Counted from the stretch's first letter, positions 8,298 to 17,732 are shown. The stretch is DNA of 64,000 nt from Parvibium lacunae (GCF_003335215.1 NZ_QPGB01000004.1:1-64000), one strand, 5' to 3'. The notes: generated from the letters alone by a model not told the origin. Numbers and translations: made by a program.

Positions 8298-9068
8298 ATG
8301 AGCGTAGAAAACACCAACCGCGTTAACCCCGACCGCCCCAAGCGGATTGCCCTTGTTGTCAGTAACCCCGCTGTTTCGAGCACGACAGGCTGGCCCGTTG
8401 GTTTTTGGTGGAGTGAGCTGACACACCCCTATCTTGAATTTACCGAGGCTGGCTATCTCGTCGACATATACAGTCCCGACGGCGGCCCCGTGGTCGCGGA
8501 TGCCATGAGTGATCCCCGCGACAGCAGTGGTTACTCAGCGGCAGATATTGTTAGCCTGGGGTTTATTCATCATCCGCAGCTCATGGAAAAGCTCACGAAT
8601 ACCCCAGCCATTGGGACGCTCCAGATCGCAGACTACGATGCCTTGGTAGTAGCAGGTGGGCAGGCGCCGATGTTCACCTTTGCCAGCGCCACCGCGCTGC
8701 AAGCAACGTTTGTCGCCTTCTATGAACAGGGCAAAGTTGTTGCCGCGCTGTGTCATGGCACCGCGCTCTTAGCCTATGCCAAACTGAGTAATGGCGAGTA
8801 TCTGGTGAAAGGTAAAACCGTGACGGGCTTTGCCAACGCCGAAGAAGATTTCGCCGATCAAGCGGTTTGGGACTACGGCTTACTCGCCCGCGACAAGCAT
8901 GTCATGCCGTGGCGCATTGAAGACCGGCTGCGCGAACTCGGTGCCAATTATATTCAAGGTGGCTTGTGGCGATCGTTTGCGGTACGCGATGGCAACCTTG
9001 TCACAGGCCAGCAAAATTTCTCGGGCAGACTGACTGCGCAATCAGTAATCGCTGCCCTCGGGCAATAA
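8298..9068 (+). CDS. DJ-1/PfpI superfamily protein (Hsp31/GATase1-like)
   Basis: 256 aa. AGGAG precedes the ATG. The fold shows an NPAVSSTTGWPVGFWWSELTHPY start typical of Hsp31-like DJ-1 proteins, a nucleophile elbow ALCHGTALL with Cys152-His153, and the acidic PDGGPVVAD loop. Family members act as glyoxalase III, deglycase-like enzymes or stress chaperones. Which activity applies here is not visible. First gene of a three-gene operon with an OsmC protein and a dinucleotide-binding protein, pointing to detoxification of reactive electrophiles or peroxides. Confidence 0.85.
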   Translation: MSVENTNRVNPDRPKRIALVVSNPAVSSTTGWPVGFWWSELTHPYLEFTEAGYLVDIYSPDGGPVVADAMSDPRDSSGYSAADIVSLGFIHHPQLMEKLTNTPAIGTLQIADYDALVVAGGQAPMFTFASATALQATFVAFYEQGKVVAALCHGTALLAYAKLSNGEYLVKGKTVTGFANAEEDFADQAVWDYGLLARDKHVMPWRIEDRLRELGANYIQGGLWRSFAVRDGNLVTGQQNFSGRLTAQSVIAALGQ

Positions 9069-9095
9069 ACAACAATCAACCCTCAGGAGAACGCA

Positions 9096-9536
9096 ATGAA
9101 ACGAAGTGGTCAAGCAGTGTGGCAAGGAGATGGGCTCACCGGTAAAGGCAACCTCACTACGCAGAGTGGGGTATTCAAGGCCCAGCCTTATTCTTTTAAC
9201 ACCCGCTTTAAGAGTGAAGACGGTCTGGCAGGCACCAATCCCGAAGAATTAATTGCGGTTGCCCACGCCGGTTGTTTTACGATGGCCCTGTCTTTCATGC
9301 TGGCCGGCGCGGGTTACGTCGCGGATGAATTGCAAACCGAGGCACAAGTTGAACTCCAGCAGCAAAACGGCCAATTCACCATCAGCGCCATTACCCTGAA
9401 CTTGCAGGCCACCATTCCAGGCATCAGTGACAGTGAATTTCAAGAAATTGCGCACACCGCCAAGGCGAATTGCCCGGTTTCTAAGGCTCTCGCAGCGACG
9501 CCAATGACGCTCAATGCCAGTTTGCGGGGGGGCTAA
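9096..9536 (+). CDS. OsmC-family peroxiredoxin
   Basis: 146 aa with the two conserved cysteines of OsmC/Ohr proteins: Cys60 in AHAGCFTMALS and Cys126 in ANCPVSKAL, plus the GTNPEELIAVAHA motif typical of the OsmC branch. It reduces organic hydroperoxides through the Cys pair. Preceded by CAGGAGA and 27 bp after the DJ-1 gene, so co-transcribed. The following gene starts 2 bp after its stop. Confidence 0.92.
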   Translation: MKRSGQAVWQGDGLTGKGNLTTQSGVFKAQPYSFNTRFKSEDGLAGTNPEELIAVAHAGCFTMALSFMLAGAGYVADELQTEAQVELQQQNGQFTISAITLNLQATIPGISDSEFQEIAHTAKANCPVSKALAATPMTLNASLRGG

Positions 9537-9537
9537 G

Positions 9538-10164
9538 ATGATCGCTGTTATTGGGGCGGGGAATGTTGGCAGCGCCCTCGCCCAAGCGTTGACGCGGATT
9601 GGAGAGCCACTGTGCATAGGGGTGCCTGACCCAGAGAAATACCAGGGTCTGCAAACAACGGTGCCCGGCGTAGCCATCACAACCGTAGCACCAGCCATTG
9701 AGCAAGCAGACTTAGTGATTTTGGCCGTGCCTTACCCTGCGGCGTTAGCCATTGCCAACGCTCGCCCAGACTGGCAGAACAAAATTCTGGTTGATGTGAC
9801 CAACCCGCTTGCGCCCGGGCTCGCTGGTTTGACGCTTGGCACCCACACCTCCGCGGCTGAAGCCATTGCCGCACAGGCACACAACGCACGCGTGGTCAAA
9901 GCCTTCAACACTACCGGCGCTGAAAATATGTTGAACCCGGTTTACCCCACCGGGCGGCTGATGATGCCAGTCTGTAGTGACCATATCGATGCCCGCGCCA
10001 AAGTGCTGGGGCTGGCTGAAGCAATCGGCTTTGCGGCGGTGGATTGCGGTGAATTAGCTGCCGCCCGCTACCTGGAACCCTTTGGTATGACTTGGATCCA
10101 CCTCGCCTTTAAACAAGGGCGCGGGCGGGCGTTTGGGTTTGGTTTGCTGGAGCGCCCAGCCTAG
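9538..10164 (+). CDS. NAD(P)-binding F420-dependent-oxidoreductase-like protein
   Basis: 208 aa from ATG at 9538, chosen because it puts the Rossmann motif IGAGNVGSALA at the very N-terminus and because the longer frame would overlap the previous gene. Contains DLVILAVPYPAALA, LVDVTNPLAPG and VKAFNTTGAENM, the NADP oxidoreductase coenzyme-F420-dependent (NPD) fold. Such proteins in bacteria lacking F420 are usually called NADPH-dependent reductases of unknown substrate. Operon partner of OsmC and DJ-1 proteins, so a redox or detoxification role is likely. Confidence 0.85.
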   Translation: MIAVIGAGNVGSALAQALTRIGEPLCIGVPDPEKYQGLQTTVPGVAITTVAPAIEQADLVILAVPYPAALAIANARPDWQNKILVDVTNPLAPGLAGLTLGTHTSAAEAIAAQAHNARVVKAFNTTGAENMLNPVYPTGRLMMPVCSDHIDARAKVLGLAEAIGFAAVDCGELAAARYLEPFGMTWIHLAFKQGRGRAFGFGLLERPA

Positions 10165-10206
10165 GCAACTGAGCTAAGTCGAAGAAGGCATGGCCCGCTC
10201 CCCAAT

Positions 10207-10225
10207 TCAGTCCGAAGTGGACTGA
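10207..10225. repeat. Short inverted repeat at end of IS3 fragment
   Basis: Perfect 7-bp arms TCAGTCC and GGACTGA around GAAGT. It may be part of the old IS end or a small hairpin. There is no T-run, so it is not a convincing terminator. Confidence 0.4.
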
Positions 10226-10347
10226 GAGTTTGCGGTTAAAAAACTGTCTGCAAACTGATCAGGGGTTTGATAGCCGATAGCGCTATGAGGCCGCTGAGTA
10301 TTGTAGTCGTGTCGCCATGCCTCGATAAGCTGCTTAAAGTCTCGCAT
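10207..10347 (-). pseudogene. IS3-family transposase OrfB C-terminal fragment
   Basis: Minus-strand frame reads MRDFKQLIEAWRHDYNTQRP then HSAIGYQTPDQFAD, the conserved end of IS3-family integrase cores (W..DYN..RPHSAIGY.TP). Only the last ~45 residues remain, abutting an IS3 fragment in the opposite orientation at about 10340. The stop codon lies in a 7-bp hairpin (TCAGTCC/GGACTGA, 10207-10225). Confidence 0.85.
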
Positions 10348-10925
10348 AGCGCTTACTACACTTGGTGTAAGCGGCAACTCACAACGAGAACAACTAATCA
10401 ACCCTTAGTTCGACTGATTAGTCGTTTATGTCTCGAGGCCAATGGTTTTGCTGGATACCGCATGATTCGGGGTTTACTCATTGAGTCTGGTATCAAAGCT
10501 AGCCTCAATCGCGTTTGCCGGTGTATGCGCCAGATTAGCATCATGGGCCGACAATTCAAACGCAAACGGAGCACGGCCAAGTGCAATCATCGTTTAGGTT
10601 GTGCCCCGAACCTATTACAACAAAACCTCACCATGATCGCACCAAATCAAACTTGGGTCGGCGCATTCAAACCCAATTGGTGCGTGAAGCTTTTGAAATG
10701 GCAATGTTGCGGCATGGCAATCCGAAGGGAGTGATCTTTCATTCGGATCAAGGTAGCCAATACGCTTCTCGTGAATTTCGTTTGCAATTAGCCCAACACA
10801 CAGCAGAGCATGAGCGGCGCTATAACACCTTGCGACCTCACTCATTTAATCGTCATTTACCGCCCAATAAAGGCGCAGTTACACTTGCAAAACAATCCAA
10901 ACCATTCATCCTTAACTATGGTTAG
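10333..10925 (+). pseudogene. Degenerate IS3-family transposase OrfB with internal deletions and frameshift
   Basis: Plus-strand pieces of one OrfB. First comes the HTH_21 part (KVSHSAYYTWCKRQL, FAGYRMIRGLLIESGIKASL, APNLLQQNLTMIAPNQTWVG). The frame then breaks at about 10670, losing the first catalytic Asp region. A second frame continues with REAFEMAMLRHGNPKG, IFHSDQGSQYASREF (second catalytic Asp) and then jumps to ERRYNTLRPHSFNRHLPPN. At least two deletions and one frameshift make it inactive. It faces the opposite fragment at 10207-10347, so two copies or an inversion were involved. Confidence 0.85.
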
Positions 10926-10967
10926 GATGTCCGTGAAATAAGTGACATTCCAGTTCATGCTGGTTCT

Positions 10968-12101
10968 TCACTTATATCCATTTACTGTATTGCCATCTCG
11001 CGTCAGCAGTTGCATCAGCTTGGGATGTATGAACAGCTTCTCGCGCCCGACAGCCCTTTCCTCCAATACACCGATTTCCACGAGTTGTTTCAGATAGCGG
11101 GAGGCTGCCTGACGACCAGCAATATTTTTTTCCACAAGATTCTGAATGCGGCAGTAGGGTAAGTCGAAAATCAGATCAACCAATTCGCGGCTGTAGATTT
11201 TGGGTGCCGCCTGCTTGACGTGGGTGACGGTGAGTGCGGCCAGATCGCGAATAGCGGAAATTTTGTCGGTCGTCCAGCGTGCAGTTTCTTCAACCCCGTG
11301 AAGGACGTAGAGAATCCAAGGCTCCCATTCCTGGCTGCGTGTGACATCAAGCAGTAGCCGGTAATACTCGGCTTTGTGTCGAATGATGTAGCGGCTGAGA
11401 TAAAGAATTGGCAGCGTTAATAACTCTTCCTGGATCAGATACAGGCTATTGATGACGCGCCCGGTGCGGCCGTTACCATCGGTGAAAGGATGGATGGCCT
11501 CGAACTGGTAGTGTCCGATGGCCATACGGATCAAGGGATCGACATCCCGCGCCTCATGAAGATAGCGCTCCCAGTTCGCCAGTTTTGATCGCAGCACATC
11601 CTCGCCGACTGGCGGGGTATAGATCACTTCGCCGGTGGTCTGGTTGGCAAGTGCGGTGCCGGGCACACGTCGCACCTGCATTTCCGTGCCCTTGATGCGG
11701 GTGCAAACCTGTTCTGCTGTGCGGGTGTTCAATGGAAACTGCTTAAGCGCACGGAATCCTTCCAGCAGGGCGCTGCTATGGCGCAGTGCTTCGCGGGTGG
11801 CCGGGTCAGCATGCTCTCCGGCACTCTGATATTGAAACAGGCGGTCGGTCGTGGTGACGATGTTTTCGATTTCCGAGCTGGCCTGCGCTTCCAAAAGTGG
11901 CAGCGCATTGATGAGCACCCCCTGGTTGGGGATCAACTCGGCAGCCTGCTTGAGTTCGGCCAGCGCAGCACGGGCGGCAATGCACTGTTTGAGTACCGGG
12001 CGCGTTTCCACCTCTGCGGCAGGGGGCAGAGGGGGCAGGTCGTTGTAAGGCTGGTCTGGGTGCCAACTGGTCATGGTTAAATTTTCGAATTTTTGCGACA
12101 T
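10968..12101 (-). CDS. Fic-domain AMP-transferase (class II inhibition, winged-helix C-terminus)
   Basis: 377 aa. Fic motif [12 protein letters not shown] at 204-215 is complete (catalytic His204), so AMPylation or another NMP transfer is expected. An N-terminal inhibitory-helix motif SSEIEN (75-80) fits [S/T]xxxE[G/N], placing it in the self-inhibited class II. Fic_N sits at about 30-110 and a winged-helix DNA-binding-like domain at about 295-370 ([29 protein letters not shown]), as in DOC/Fic proteins of the Shewanella SoFic type. It lies between IS3 debris and an integrase tail, so horizontal acquisition is likely. No antitoxin gene is next to it, consistent with cis inhibition. The start overlaps a palindrome. 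Confidence 0.92.
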   Translation of the reverse strand: MSQKFENLTMTSWHPDQPYNDLPPLPPAAEVETRPVLKQCIAARAALAELKQAAELIPNQGVLINALPLLEAQASSEIENIVTTTDRLFQYQSAGEHADPATREALRHSSALLEGFRALKQFPLNTRTAEQVCTRIKGTEMQVRRVPGTALANQTTGEVIYTPPVGEDVLRSKLANWERYLHEARDVDPLIRMAIGHYQFEAIHPFTDGNGRTGRVINSLYLIQEELLTLPILYLSRYIIRHKAEYYRLLLDVTRSQEWEPWILYVLHGVEETARWTTDKISAIRDLAALTVTHVKQAAPKIYSRELVDLIFDLPYCRIQNLVEKNIAGRQAASRYLKQLVEIGVLEERAVGREKLFIHPKLMQLLTRDGNTVNGYK

Positions 12102-12119
12102 GTTCCCAGTTTATGTCGC
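12095..12119. promoter_or_regulatory. Inverted repeat over fic start codon (GCGACAT/ATGTCGC)
   Basis: Perfect 7-bp arms at 12095-12101 and 12113-12119, 11-nt loop. The proximal arm contains the fic ATG. In the mRNA this would pair the start codon; in DNA it could be an operator for the winged-helix domain of Fic itself. Both readings are inference. Confidence 0.45.
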
Positions 12120-12140
12120 TGCTGACGACGGGTCAATCAA

Positions 12141-12173
12141 ATATGTTGCGATTTAACAGAAATTGCAACATAT
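12141..12173. promoter_or_regulatory. 14-bp near-perfect palindrome upstream of fic
   Basis: Arms ATATGTTGCGATTT and AAATTGCAACATAT with a 5-nt centre, one G/T mismatch. It lies 40-72 bp upstream of fic on the promoter side. Length, symmetry and A+T-rich ends suit a repressor operator. No T-run, so not a terminator of a facing gene. Confidence 0.5.
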
Positions 12174-12199
12174 CCAATCCACTAATCGCCACCACTACG

Positions 12200-12379
12200 T
12201 TAAGCGGCTGCTTCGGCTGGCTTGATCGAGACGATGTTGCTTGCTCCGCTCTTGGATGAGTTCAAGAGATCTGCCCATTGCTGCATTATCTTGTCGCGAT
12301 CCTTCAGATAGTCGGTGTGGTTGTATGTCCGACGAACTGAATTGGGTTTAGTATGCGCAAGCTGGCTGATGAACTGCGT
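12200..12379 (-). pseudogene. C-terminal tail of a tyrosine (P4-type) integrase
   Basis: Minus-strand frame from just after an in-frame TGA (12380-12382) reads FISQLAHTKPNSVRRTYNHT, then DYLKDRDKIMQQWADLLNSS and ends AEAAA. The VRRTYNHTDY..R..MQQWADLL pattern is the conserved C-terminus of P4-like integrases, including the catalytic Tyr neighbourhood. Everything upstream is gone. Evidence for a lost integrative element next to fic. The rest of the 12120-12437 gap holds the fic palindrome and nothing else I recognise. Confidence 0.75.
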
Positions 12380-12437
12380 TCAGTGTGTTAGCGATACACA
12401 GAAATACTCACGAACTCCCAAAAACAATGATTCCCGC

Positions 12438-13532
12438 TTAGACGTTAAACAAGAAGTTGAGTACGTCACCATCTTTGACCACATATTCTTTACCTTCGGC
12501 GCGCATTTTGCCGGCCTCTTTCGCGCCACTTTCGCCTTTATAGGTAAGGTAGTCGTCAAAGGCAATGGTTTGGGCGCGAATGAAGCCGCGCTCAAAGTCG
12601 GTGTGAATCACCCCGGCTGCTTGCGGGGCAGTATCGCCCGCATGAATCGTCCAGGCACGCACTTCTTTCACGCCAGCAGTGAAGTAAGTTTGTAAACCGA
12701 GCAACTTAAAGCCAGCACGAATCAAGCGATTCAGGCCGGGTTCGTCCATGCCCAAATCCGCAAGGAACTCTGCTTTATCGGCATCGTCCATATCCGCAAT
12801 TTCGGCTTCGATTTTGGCGCAAATGGCGACCACTGGGGCTTTCTGCGCATTGGCATAGGCGGTGAGCTTATCCAGCAGCGGGTTGTCACTAAACCCATTT
12901 TCTTCAACGTTAGCCACATACATCGCCGGTTTGGCGGTAATCAGACACAACGGTTTAAGAACGGCTAACTCCTCGGGTGAGAGATCAAGCGCACGAATGG
13001 GCTTGGCTTGGTTAAGTTGCGCTTGGCATTTTTCCAGGGCTTCTACCAGCCGTTTGGCTTCTTTATCGCCGCCGGATTTGGCAACTTTGCTGTATTTGGT
13101 CAGTTGCTTTTCGACGGAGGCTAAATCCGCCAAGGCCAGCTCGGTTTCAATCACTTCAATATCGGCAATCGGATCGACTTTACCAGCAACATGAATAATG
13201 TTGGGGTCATCAAAGCAGCGCACCACGTTCACAATCGCATCGGTTTCACGAATGTGCGCGAGGAACTGATTTCCCAAGCCCTCGCCTTTGCTCGCGCCCG
13301 CAACCAAGCCCGCAATATCCACAAACTCGACGGTGGCGGGAACGATCCGTTCCGGTTTCACAATCTCGGCCAGTTGGGTTAGGCGTGGGTCTGGCACTTC
13401 CACAATCCCCACGTTCGGCTCAATCGTGCAGAAAGGGTAGTTTTCGGCTGCAATGCCTGCTTTAGTGAGGGCGTTAAAGAGCGTGGATTTGCCTACGTTT
13501 GGTAAGCCAACAATGCCGCATTTCAAACTCAT
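12438..13532 (-). CDS. ychF: Redox-regulated ATPase/GTPase YchF (Obg family)
   Basis: 364 aa, full family length. G1 motif [14 protein letters not shown] at the N-terminus, [37 protein letters not shown] and a C-terminal TGS domain ([19 protein letters not shown]). YchF is a ribosome-associated ATPase acting in translation and stress tolerance. It follows pth by 33 bp on the same strand, the usual beta/gammaproteobacterial pair. Confidence 0.97.
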   Translation of the reverse strand: MSLKCGIVGLPNVGKSTLFNALTKAGIAAENYPFCTIEPNVGIVEVPDPRLTQLAEIVKPERIVPATVEFVDIAGLVAGASKGEGLGNQFLAHIRETDAIVNVVRCFDDPNIIHVAGKVDPIADIEVIETELALADLASVEKQLTKYSKVAKSGGDKEAKRLVEALEKCQAQLNQAKPIRALDLSPEELAVLKPLCLITAKPAMYVANVEENGFSDNPLLDKLTAYANAQKAPVVAICAKIEAEIADMDDADKAEFLADLGMDEPGLNRLIRAGFKLLGLQTYFTAGVKEVRAWTIHAGDTAPQAAGVIHTDFERGFIRAQTIAFDDYLTYKGESGAKEAGKMRAEGKEYVVKDGDVLNFLFNV

Positions 13533-13565
13533 GATCTGTTACTTTCTTTAAGAGAACGCTATATT

Positions 13566-14156
13566 TTACCGCTCTGGGCTGTGGAGTTGCCGCATCGCAG
13601 CGGCGCTATCCCCTTGCAGCAGCAAAGGCAACGCGCGCTGGGCCGCCATCAGGGCATCTTCAATTAAACGCAAATGCTCACTACCAGGCTTATGCAATAC
13701 AAAATCTGCCACAGGCTGAGCCATCCCCAGGCTACGCGGGTGCCCGATGCCGACCCGCAAGCGCCAATAGTCGGGGGCACTCAAATTGGCTTGAATGTCT
13801 TTCAAGCCATTGTGGCCCGCTGCGCCACCGCCTTTTTTCAGGCGAATATCGCCCGGTGGTAAATCCAGCTCATCATGGGCGACCAAAATCTGCTCTGGGG
13901 TAATTTTGAAGAAACGCGCCAATGCGCCCACGCTCTGCCCCGAGCGGTTCATGAAAGTGTGTGGCTGCAGCAGCCATACCTCTTTACCGTGCAAGCGCGC
14001 TTTAGCTGCCAAGCCATGAAAACGGCTTTCTTTTTGTAGATTCACCTTCGCTTCGCGCGCCAGCGCATCGACGAACCAAAAACCCGCATTGTGGCGGGTG
14101 GCTTCGTAGTCGCTACCGGGATTACCGAGGCCGACAATCAATTGAATAGTAGACAT
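13566..14156 (-). CDS. pth: Peptidyl-tRNA hydrolase
   Basis: 196 aa. Motifs [19 protein letters not shown] (catalytic His), [35 protein letters not shown] and GHNGLKDI are all present. Releases tRNA from peptidyl-tRNA lost by ribosomes. Sits between rplY and ychF, separated from rplY by a terminator hairpin, so pth-ychF may use their own promoter or read-through. Confidence 0.97.
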   Translation of the reverse strand: MSTIQLIVGLGNPGSDYEATRHNAGFWFVDALAREAKVNLQKESRFHGLAAKARLHGKEVWLLQPHTFMNRSGQSVGALARFFKITPEQILVAHDELDLPPGDIRLKKGGGAAGHNGLKDIQANLSAPDYWRLRVGIGHPRSLGMAQPVADFVLHKPGSEHLRLIEDALMAAQRALPLLLQGDSAAAMRQLHSPER

Positions 14157-14179
14157 GGCGTGATGGAATCATCCAATAA

Positions 14180-14210
14180 AAAACCCGCCTCGGGTGAAGA
14201 AGCGGGTTTT
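14180..14210 (-). terminator. Rho-independent terminator downstream of rplY
   Basis: Stem AAAACCCGC/GCGGGTTTT (9 bp) with a 13-nt loop; read on the minus strand it is followed by TTTTTTATTGG. It lies 19 bp after the rplY stop and before pth. Confidence 0.85.
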
Positions 14211-14228
14211 AATCGTGCAGCTCAAACC

Positions 14229-14828
14229 TTATTTTTTTGCTGCCTCAGCGGCTGGTTTCGCGTCTTCTGCGCCACCTTTGACCTGCACCGTGACGATCAC
14301 AGGATCTTCCTTGCCATGTAACACGGGGCTCACCCCAGCAGGGAATTTAATGTGGCTAACATGCAGGGCGTGGCCGGCTTGTAACTCGCCCAAATCGACT
14401 TCGATAAACTCTGGCAGTGCAGCGGGTAAGCAGGTTACATCAATCTCGGTGATGATGTGGCTGACCAAACCGCCCGACAATTTGACGGCTGGGGAGTTTT
14501 CTTGGTTTTTGAAATGCAGCGGCACTTTTACGTGCAGTTTCTGGTTAGGATCAACGCGCTGGAAATCAATGTGCAGCACTTGCTTTTTGTACGCGTGCAG
14601 TTGGAAATCGCGCAGCAAGGCCTTTTCAGATTTGCCATCAATCTCTAAGTCCAATACGGAAGAGTGGAAGGCTTCCTTTTGCAGGGCGTGCCACAGAGGA
14701 TTATGTTCAACGCTGAGGTTAACAGCGGCACCGTTACCATACAGAATCCCGGGCACTTGACCTTCGTGGCGCAGGCGGCGGCTCGCACTCGAACCTTGCG
14801 CAGTACGTGTAGAGGCAACAACTTTCAT
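14229..14828 (-). CDS. rplY: 50S ribosomal protein L25/general stress protein Ctc
   Basis: 199 aa from ATG at 14828 (GGAGAAAAA spacing; the longer frame adds 12 unrelated residues). N-terminal L25 domain ([27 protein letters not shown]) binds 5S rRNA. C-terminal TL5/CTC domain ([39 protein letters not shown]) makes this the long form. The end is Ala/Lys-rich. Downstream of prs by 105 bp, as in many Betaproteobacteria. Confidence 0.96.
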   Translation of the reverse strand: MKVVASTRTAQGSSASRRLRHEGQVPGILYGNGAAVNLSVEHNPLWHALQKEAFHSSVLDLEIDGKSEKALLRDFQLHAYKKQVLHIDFQRVDPNQKLHVKVPLHFKNQENSPAVKLSGGLVSHIITEIDVTCLPAALPEFIEVDLGELQAGHALHVSHIKFPAGVSPVLHGKEDPVIVTVQVKGGAEDAKPAAEAAKK

Positions 14829-14933
14829 TTTTTTCTCCAAAAATCGGAGGCCAAACGCCTCCATTTGTTAAACCTGCTCACCGCGACCAGTCAGCAGGAT
14901 TTAGCGCAGGGCCTTCGCCCCACGCAAAATTCA

Positions 14934-15884
14934 TTACTCAACAAAAAGCTCAGACACAGAGCCCGATTTGCTGATGCGCGAAATCGTTTCACCCAGCAAT
15001 GCTGCGGTGGTCACCACGCGAATACGGCCACACTTTTCCGCCTCGGGGCTCAAGGGGATGGTATCGGTAACGACCAGTTCATCTAGCTCTGACTGTGCCA
15101 CACGCTCAACGGCGCCACCTGATAAAACGGGGTGCGTACAGTACGCTAGGACCTTTTTCGCGCCATGCTCTTTCAGGGCTTGCGCGGCCTTGGTGAGCGT
15201 ACCGGCGGTGTCCACCATGTCGTCCATAATGACGCAAGTGCGGCCTGATACTTCCCCAATAATATTCATCACTTCCGATACGTTGGCCTTGGGGCGGCGC
15301 TTATCAATAATCGCCAAATCGCATTCCAAGCGTTTCGCAATCGCCCGCGCCCGCACCACACCGCCCACGTCAGGCGACACCACCATTAAATCACCCTCAT
15401 GACGTTGGCGAATGTCTTCCAGCAACAAGGGGGTGGAGTAAATATTATCCACGGGGATATCAAAGAAACCTTGAATTTGGTCGGCGTGTAAGTCCATCGT
15501 CAGCACGCGGTCAACCCCGACCACGTGCAGCATATTCGCCACGACCTTGGCCGAGATGGCGACGCGCTGTGAACGCACCCGACGATCCTGGCGGGCATAA
15601 CCGAAATAAGGCATGGCAGCCGTAATCCGGCCCGCAGACGCCCGCTTCAAGGCATCGGCCATCAGCATGACTTCCATCAGGTTGTCATTGGTAGGCTGGC
15701 AGGTCGATTGCAGGATGAAACAGTCTTTACCCCGTACGTTTTCGAGGATTTCGACCATTGCTTCACCGTCAGAAAATCGACCAACCGTGGCTTTGCCTAA
15801 TGGTAGATTCAGGTATTTGACAACCGCTTCCGCTAAACGGGGATTGGCGTTGCCGGTAAAAATCATGAGCCCGTCGTGTGCCAC
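14934..15884 (-). CDS. prs: Ribose-phosphate pyrophosphokinase (PRPP synthase)
   Basis: 316 aa. Contains [24 protein letters not shown]-like [32 protein letters not shown] and the PRPP-binding loop [10 protein letters not shown]. Makes PRPP for purine, pyrimidine, His, Trp and NAD synthesis. Directly downstream of tRNA-Gln and upstream of rplY. Confidence 0.97.
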   Translation of the reverse strand: MAHDGLMIFTGNANPRLAEAVVKYLNLPLGKATVGRFSDGEAMVEILENVRGKDCFILQSTCQPTNDNLMEVMLMADALKRASAGRITAAMPYFGYARQDRRVRSQRVAISAKVVANMLHVVGVDRVLTMDLHADQIQGFFDIPVDNIYSTPLLLEDIRQRHEGDLMVVSPDVGGVVRARAIAKRLECDLAIIDKRRPKANVSEVMNIIGEVSGRTCVIMDDMVDTAGTLTKAAQALKEHGAKKVLAYCTHPVLSGGAVERVAQSELDELVVTDTIPLSPEAEKCGRIRVVTTAALLGETISRISKSGSVSELFVE

Positions 15885-15982
15885 GGAGAACTCCCGATGT
15901 GAGATTTATGATGTAGGCCGGGTGATTTTGCCGAGATAGTCAACAACCCGACGATGTAAGACCAATCTTTTATCTAGAAGAT

Positions 15983-16059
15983 TGGCAGGGGAGGAAGGAC
16001 TCGAACCCTCGCATGCCGGAATCAAAATCCGGTGCCTTAACCAACTTGGCGACTCCCCT
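15983..16059 (-). tRNA. tRNA-Gln (anticodon TTG)
   Basis: Folds on the minus strand: acceptor AGGGGAG pairs with CTCCCCT, discriminator G, encoded CCA. D-arm GCCAAGTTGGTTAAGGC, anticodon stem CCGGA/TCCGG with loop TTTTGAT (anticodon TTG, reads CAA), and T-arm GAGGGTTCGAGTCCTTC (with one imperfect pair). 77 nt including CCA. A short inverted repeat (CCAATCTT/AAGATTGG, 15962-15985) overlaps its 3' end. Confidence 0.95.
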
Positions 16060-16186
16060 ACAGCAGACATCGCAACAGGCATTAGCCCTTGCAAAAGCGA
16101 CAGAGGCGGGATTATAGCGTCAAATTACCCAAACTCGCAAGCCCCGCCTGATACCGGTAAGGTAAGTCAGTGGTACCGCAGCATCC

Positions 16187-16843
16187 TCAATGTTTATCGC
16201 GCTGGGTTAACTCGCGGAAGCGCAAAATATCGTGGTCGTATTTGTGGTTGGTTTTCGTAATGTGGCCCAAGATGTCTTCTTGCAAGATCACTTCGGCTTT
16301 GTAAGCCGCGTCCAGATCGGCTTTTTTGCGAGCCAGGTCAGCCGGCGGCGGGGCTTTGCCAAGAGAACCAAGCTGCTTTTGAAGTTGTGCGAGCTGCGCC
16401 AGCGTGTTACTTGAGCGCGTACGCGAGAGGACTAAGTCGGCATCGAGTTGTTTGAGCGCCCGCTGCCGCGCGGCTTCCAAATCGGCTTCGGTTCGATAGA
16501 CGTTTAACAGGGCCGCATCGCGCCGTTCCTGTTCTTTCTTCGCCACTTCTTGTTGTTTGCGCTGCTCTTCCTGGATTTCACGCTGGCGAATTTGCTCGGC
16601 TGTCAATGGTGCAGGGATGTCGCGGCGGTAAAGACCGTCTCGCCCCAGCTCGCGCACCGGCGCTTTTTCACATTCGGGAATTGGGCGATCAGAGGTAATG
16701 AGACGGCCTGTCGTGTCTTTGCACTGGTAAATGCGCTGGGCGTGTGCAATTGGCATCTGGCTAGCGATTGACAGGCAAAGCATGCCGCGCAGCATAAGGC
16801 TGCGGACAACCACCGCGTTTCGTACCACGCTGCGCCGTACCAT
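16187..16843 (-). CDS. Secreted DUF4124-domain protein with coiled coil
   Basis: 218 aa. Signal peptide with core LMLRGMLCLSIASQMPIAHA, then the DUF4124 motif RIYQCKDTTGRLITSDRPIP (ends PEC). Residues about 80-165 are Gln/Arg/Glu/Lys-rich heptad-like helix (QIRQREIQEEQRKQQEVAKK). DUF4124 proteins are periplasmic, of unknown function. Many relatives have lolB-ispE just upstream of tRNA-Gln/prs; here this gene takes that position. Confidence 0.85.
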   Translation of the reverse strand: MVRRSVVRNAVVVRSLMLRGMLCLSIASQMPIAHAQRIYQCKDTTGRLITSDRPIPECEKAPVRELGRDGLYRRDIPAPLTAEQIRQREIQEEQRKQQEVAKKEQERRDAALLNVYRTEADLEAARQRALKQLDADLVLSRTRSSNTLAQLAQLQKQLGSLGKAPPPADLARKKADLDAAYKAEVILQEDILGHITKTNHKYDHDILRFRELTQRDKH

Positions 16844-16941
16844 GCCATCCTTTCATCCCGCCAGCCCACGAGCCCCCAGTGAGGCGTGTGCGCTGGCGCC
16901 AACCCATTGATTTTGCATGCTGCAGTGTACTGCTCGGAAAT

Positions 16942-17640
16942 TTATGTTGTTGTGGTTACCACGCCGTAGCGTTCCCGATATGCAGCGACTGCAGTGGCCC
17001 GCGCTTGTGCAGAAGCAGCATCGTGCGCTGCCAAAACCGCACCGGGCCGCTGTAAATATGCCAGTAAATCATGCAAGTTGGCAATACTCACCACCGGGAT
17101 ACCAAATTCTTGGCGCACTTCGTCCACCGCTGACAACAGGGTCACTTGATCAGCAGTTCCGCCGCGCTCCATGCGGTCAAGCGCAATCAACACGGCACAG
17201 GGCGTCGCCCCGTGCGCACGAATCAGATTGACAGACTCTCGCACTGAGGTGCCCGCCGAAATGACATCATCAATAATGACCACTCGGCCTTGTAATGGCG
17301 CGCCAACCATCACCCCGCCTTCGCCGTGATCCTTGGCTTCCTTGCGGTTGTAGGCAAACGGGATGTCGTGACCGTGTCGCGCCAGCGCCATCGCGGTGCC
17401 GGCAGCGAGCGTAATGCCTTTATAAGCTGGGCCAAACAGCATATCGAAAGAAATCCCGGCGGCAAGCAGGGTCTGAGCGTAGTAATCTGCCAACTGACCG
17501 AGCGAAGCGCCCCGATTAAACAGACCCGCGTTGAAAAAATAGGGGGATAATCGACCCGCTTTGGTTTTGAATTCGCCGAAACGAAGAACATCTTGCTGAA
17601 TCGCAAACTCAATGAATGCTTGACTTAACGTGGTATTCAA
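16942..17640 (-). CDS. pyrE: Orotate phosphoribosyltransferase
   Basis: 232 aa from the TTG at 17640, chosen because CAGGAA lies 9-10 nt before it and because homologues begin about there (xxxxQxFIEFAxxxxVLRFGEF). Signature [43 protein letters not shown] and PRPP loop [13 protein letters not shown]. Fifth step of UMP synthesis. Divergent from the exodeoxyribonuclease III gene, a conserved Proteobacterial arrangement. Confidence 0.95.
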   Translation of the reverse strand: MNTTLSQAFIEFAIQQDVLRFGEFKTKAGRLSPYFFNAGLFNRGASLGQLADYYAQTLLAAGISFDMLFGPAYKGITLAAGTAMALARHGHDIPFAYNRKEAKDHGEGGVMVGAPLQGRVVIIDDVISAGTSVRESVNLIRAHGATPCAVLIALDRMERGGTADQVTLLSAVDEVRQEFGIPVVSIANLHDLLAYLQRPGAVLAAHDAASAQARATAVAAYRERYGVVTTTT

Positions 17641-17732
17641 AATAAAAGTTCCTGCTTGTTTACAACCGCCGCGGTAGATTACCGCGGCCAGGCTCAACCC
17701 GCCTGAATTTATAGGAAAGTGCTGCGGCCCGT

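Noticed and set aside
15962-15985. Inverted repeat CCAATCTT/AAGATTGG as tRNA terminator
   Set aside because: Overlaps the mature tRNA 3' end and lacks a T-run; prs probably shares the transcript.
12200-16059. Integrative element bounded by tRNA-Gln and the integrase tail
   Set aside because: The stretch between is standard core genes (ychF, pth, rplY, prs) and no repeat of the tRNA 3' end was found near the integrase remnant.
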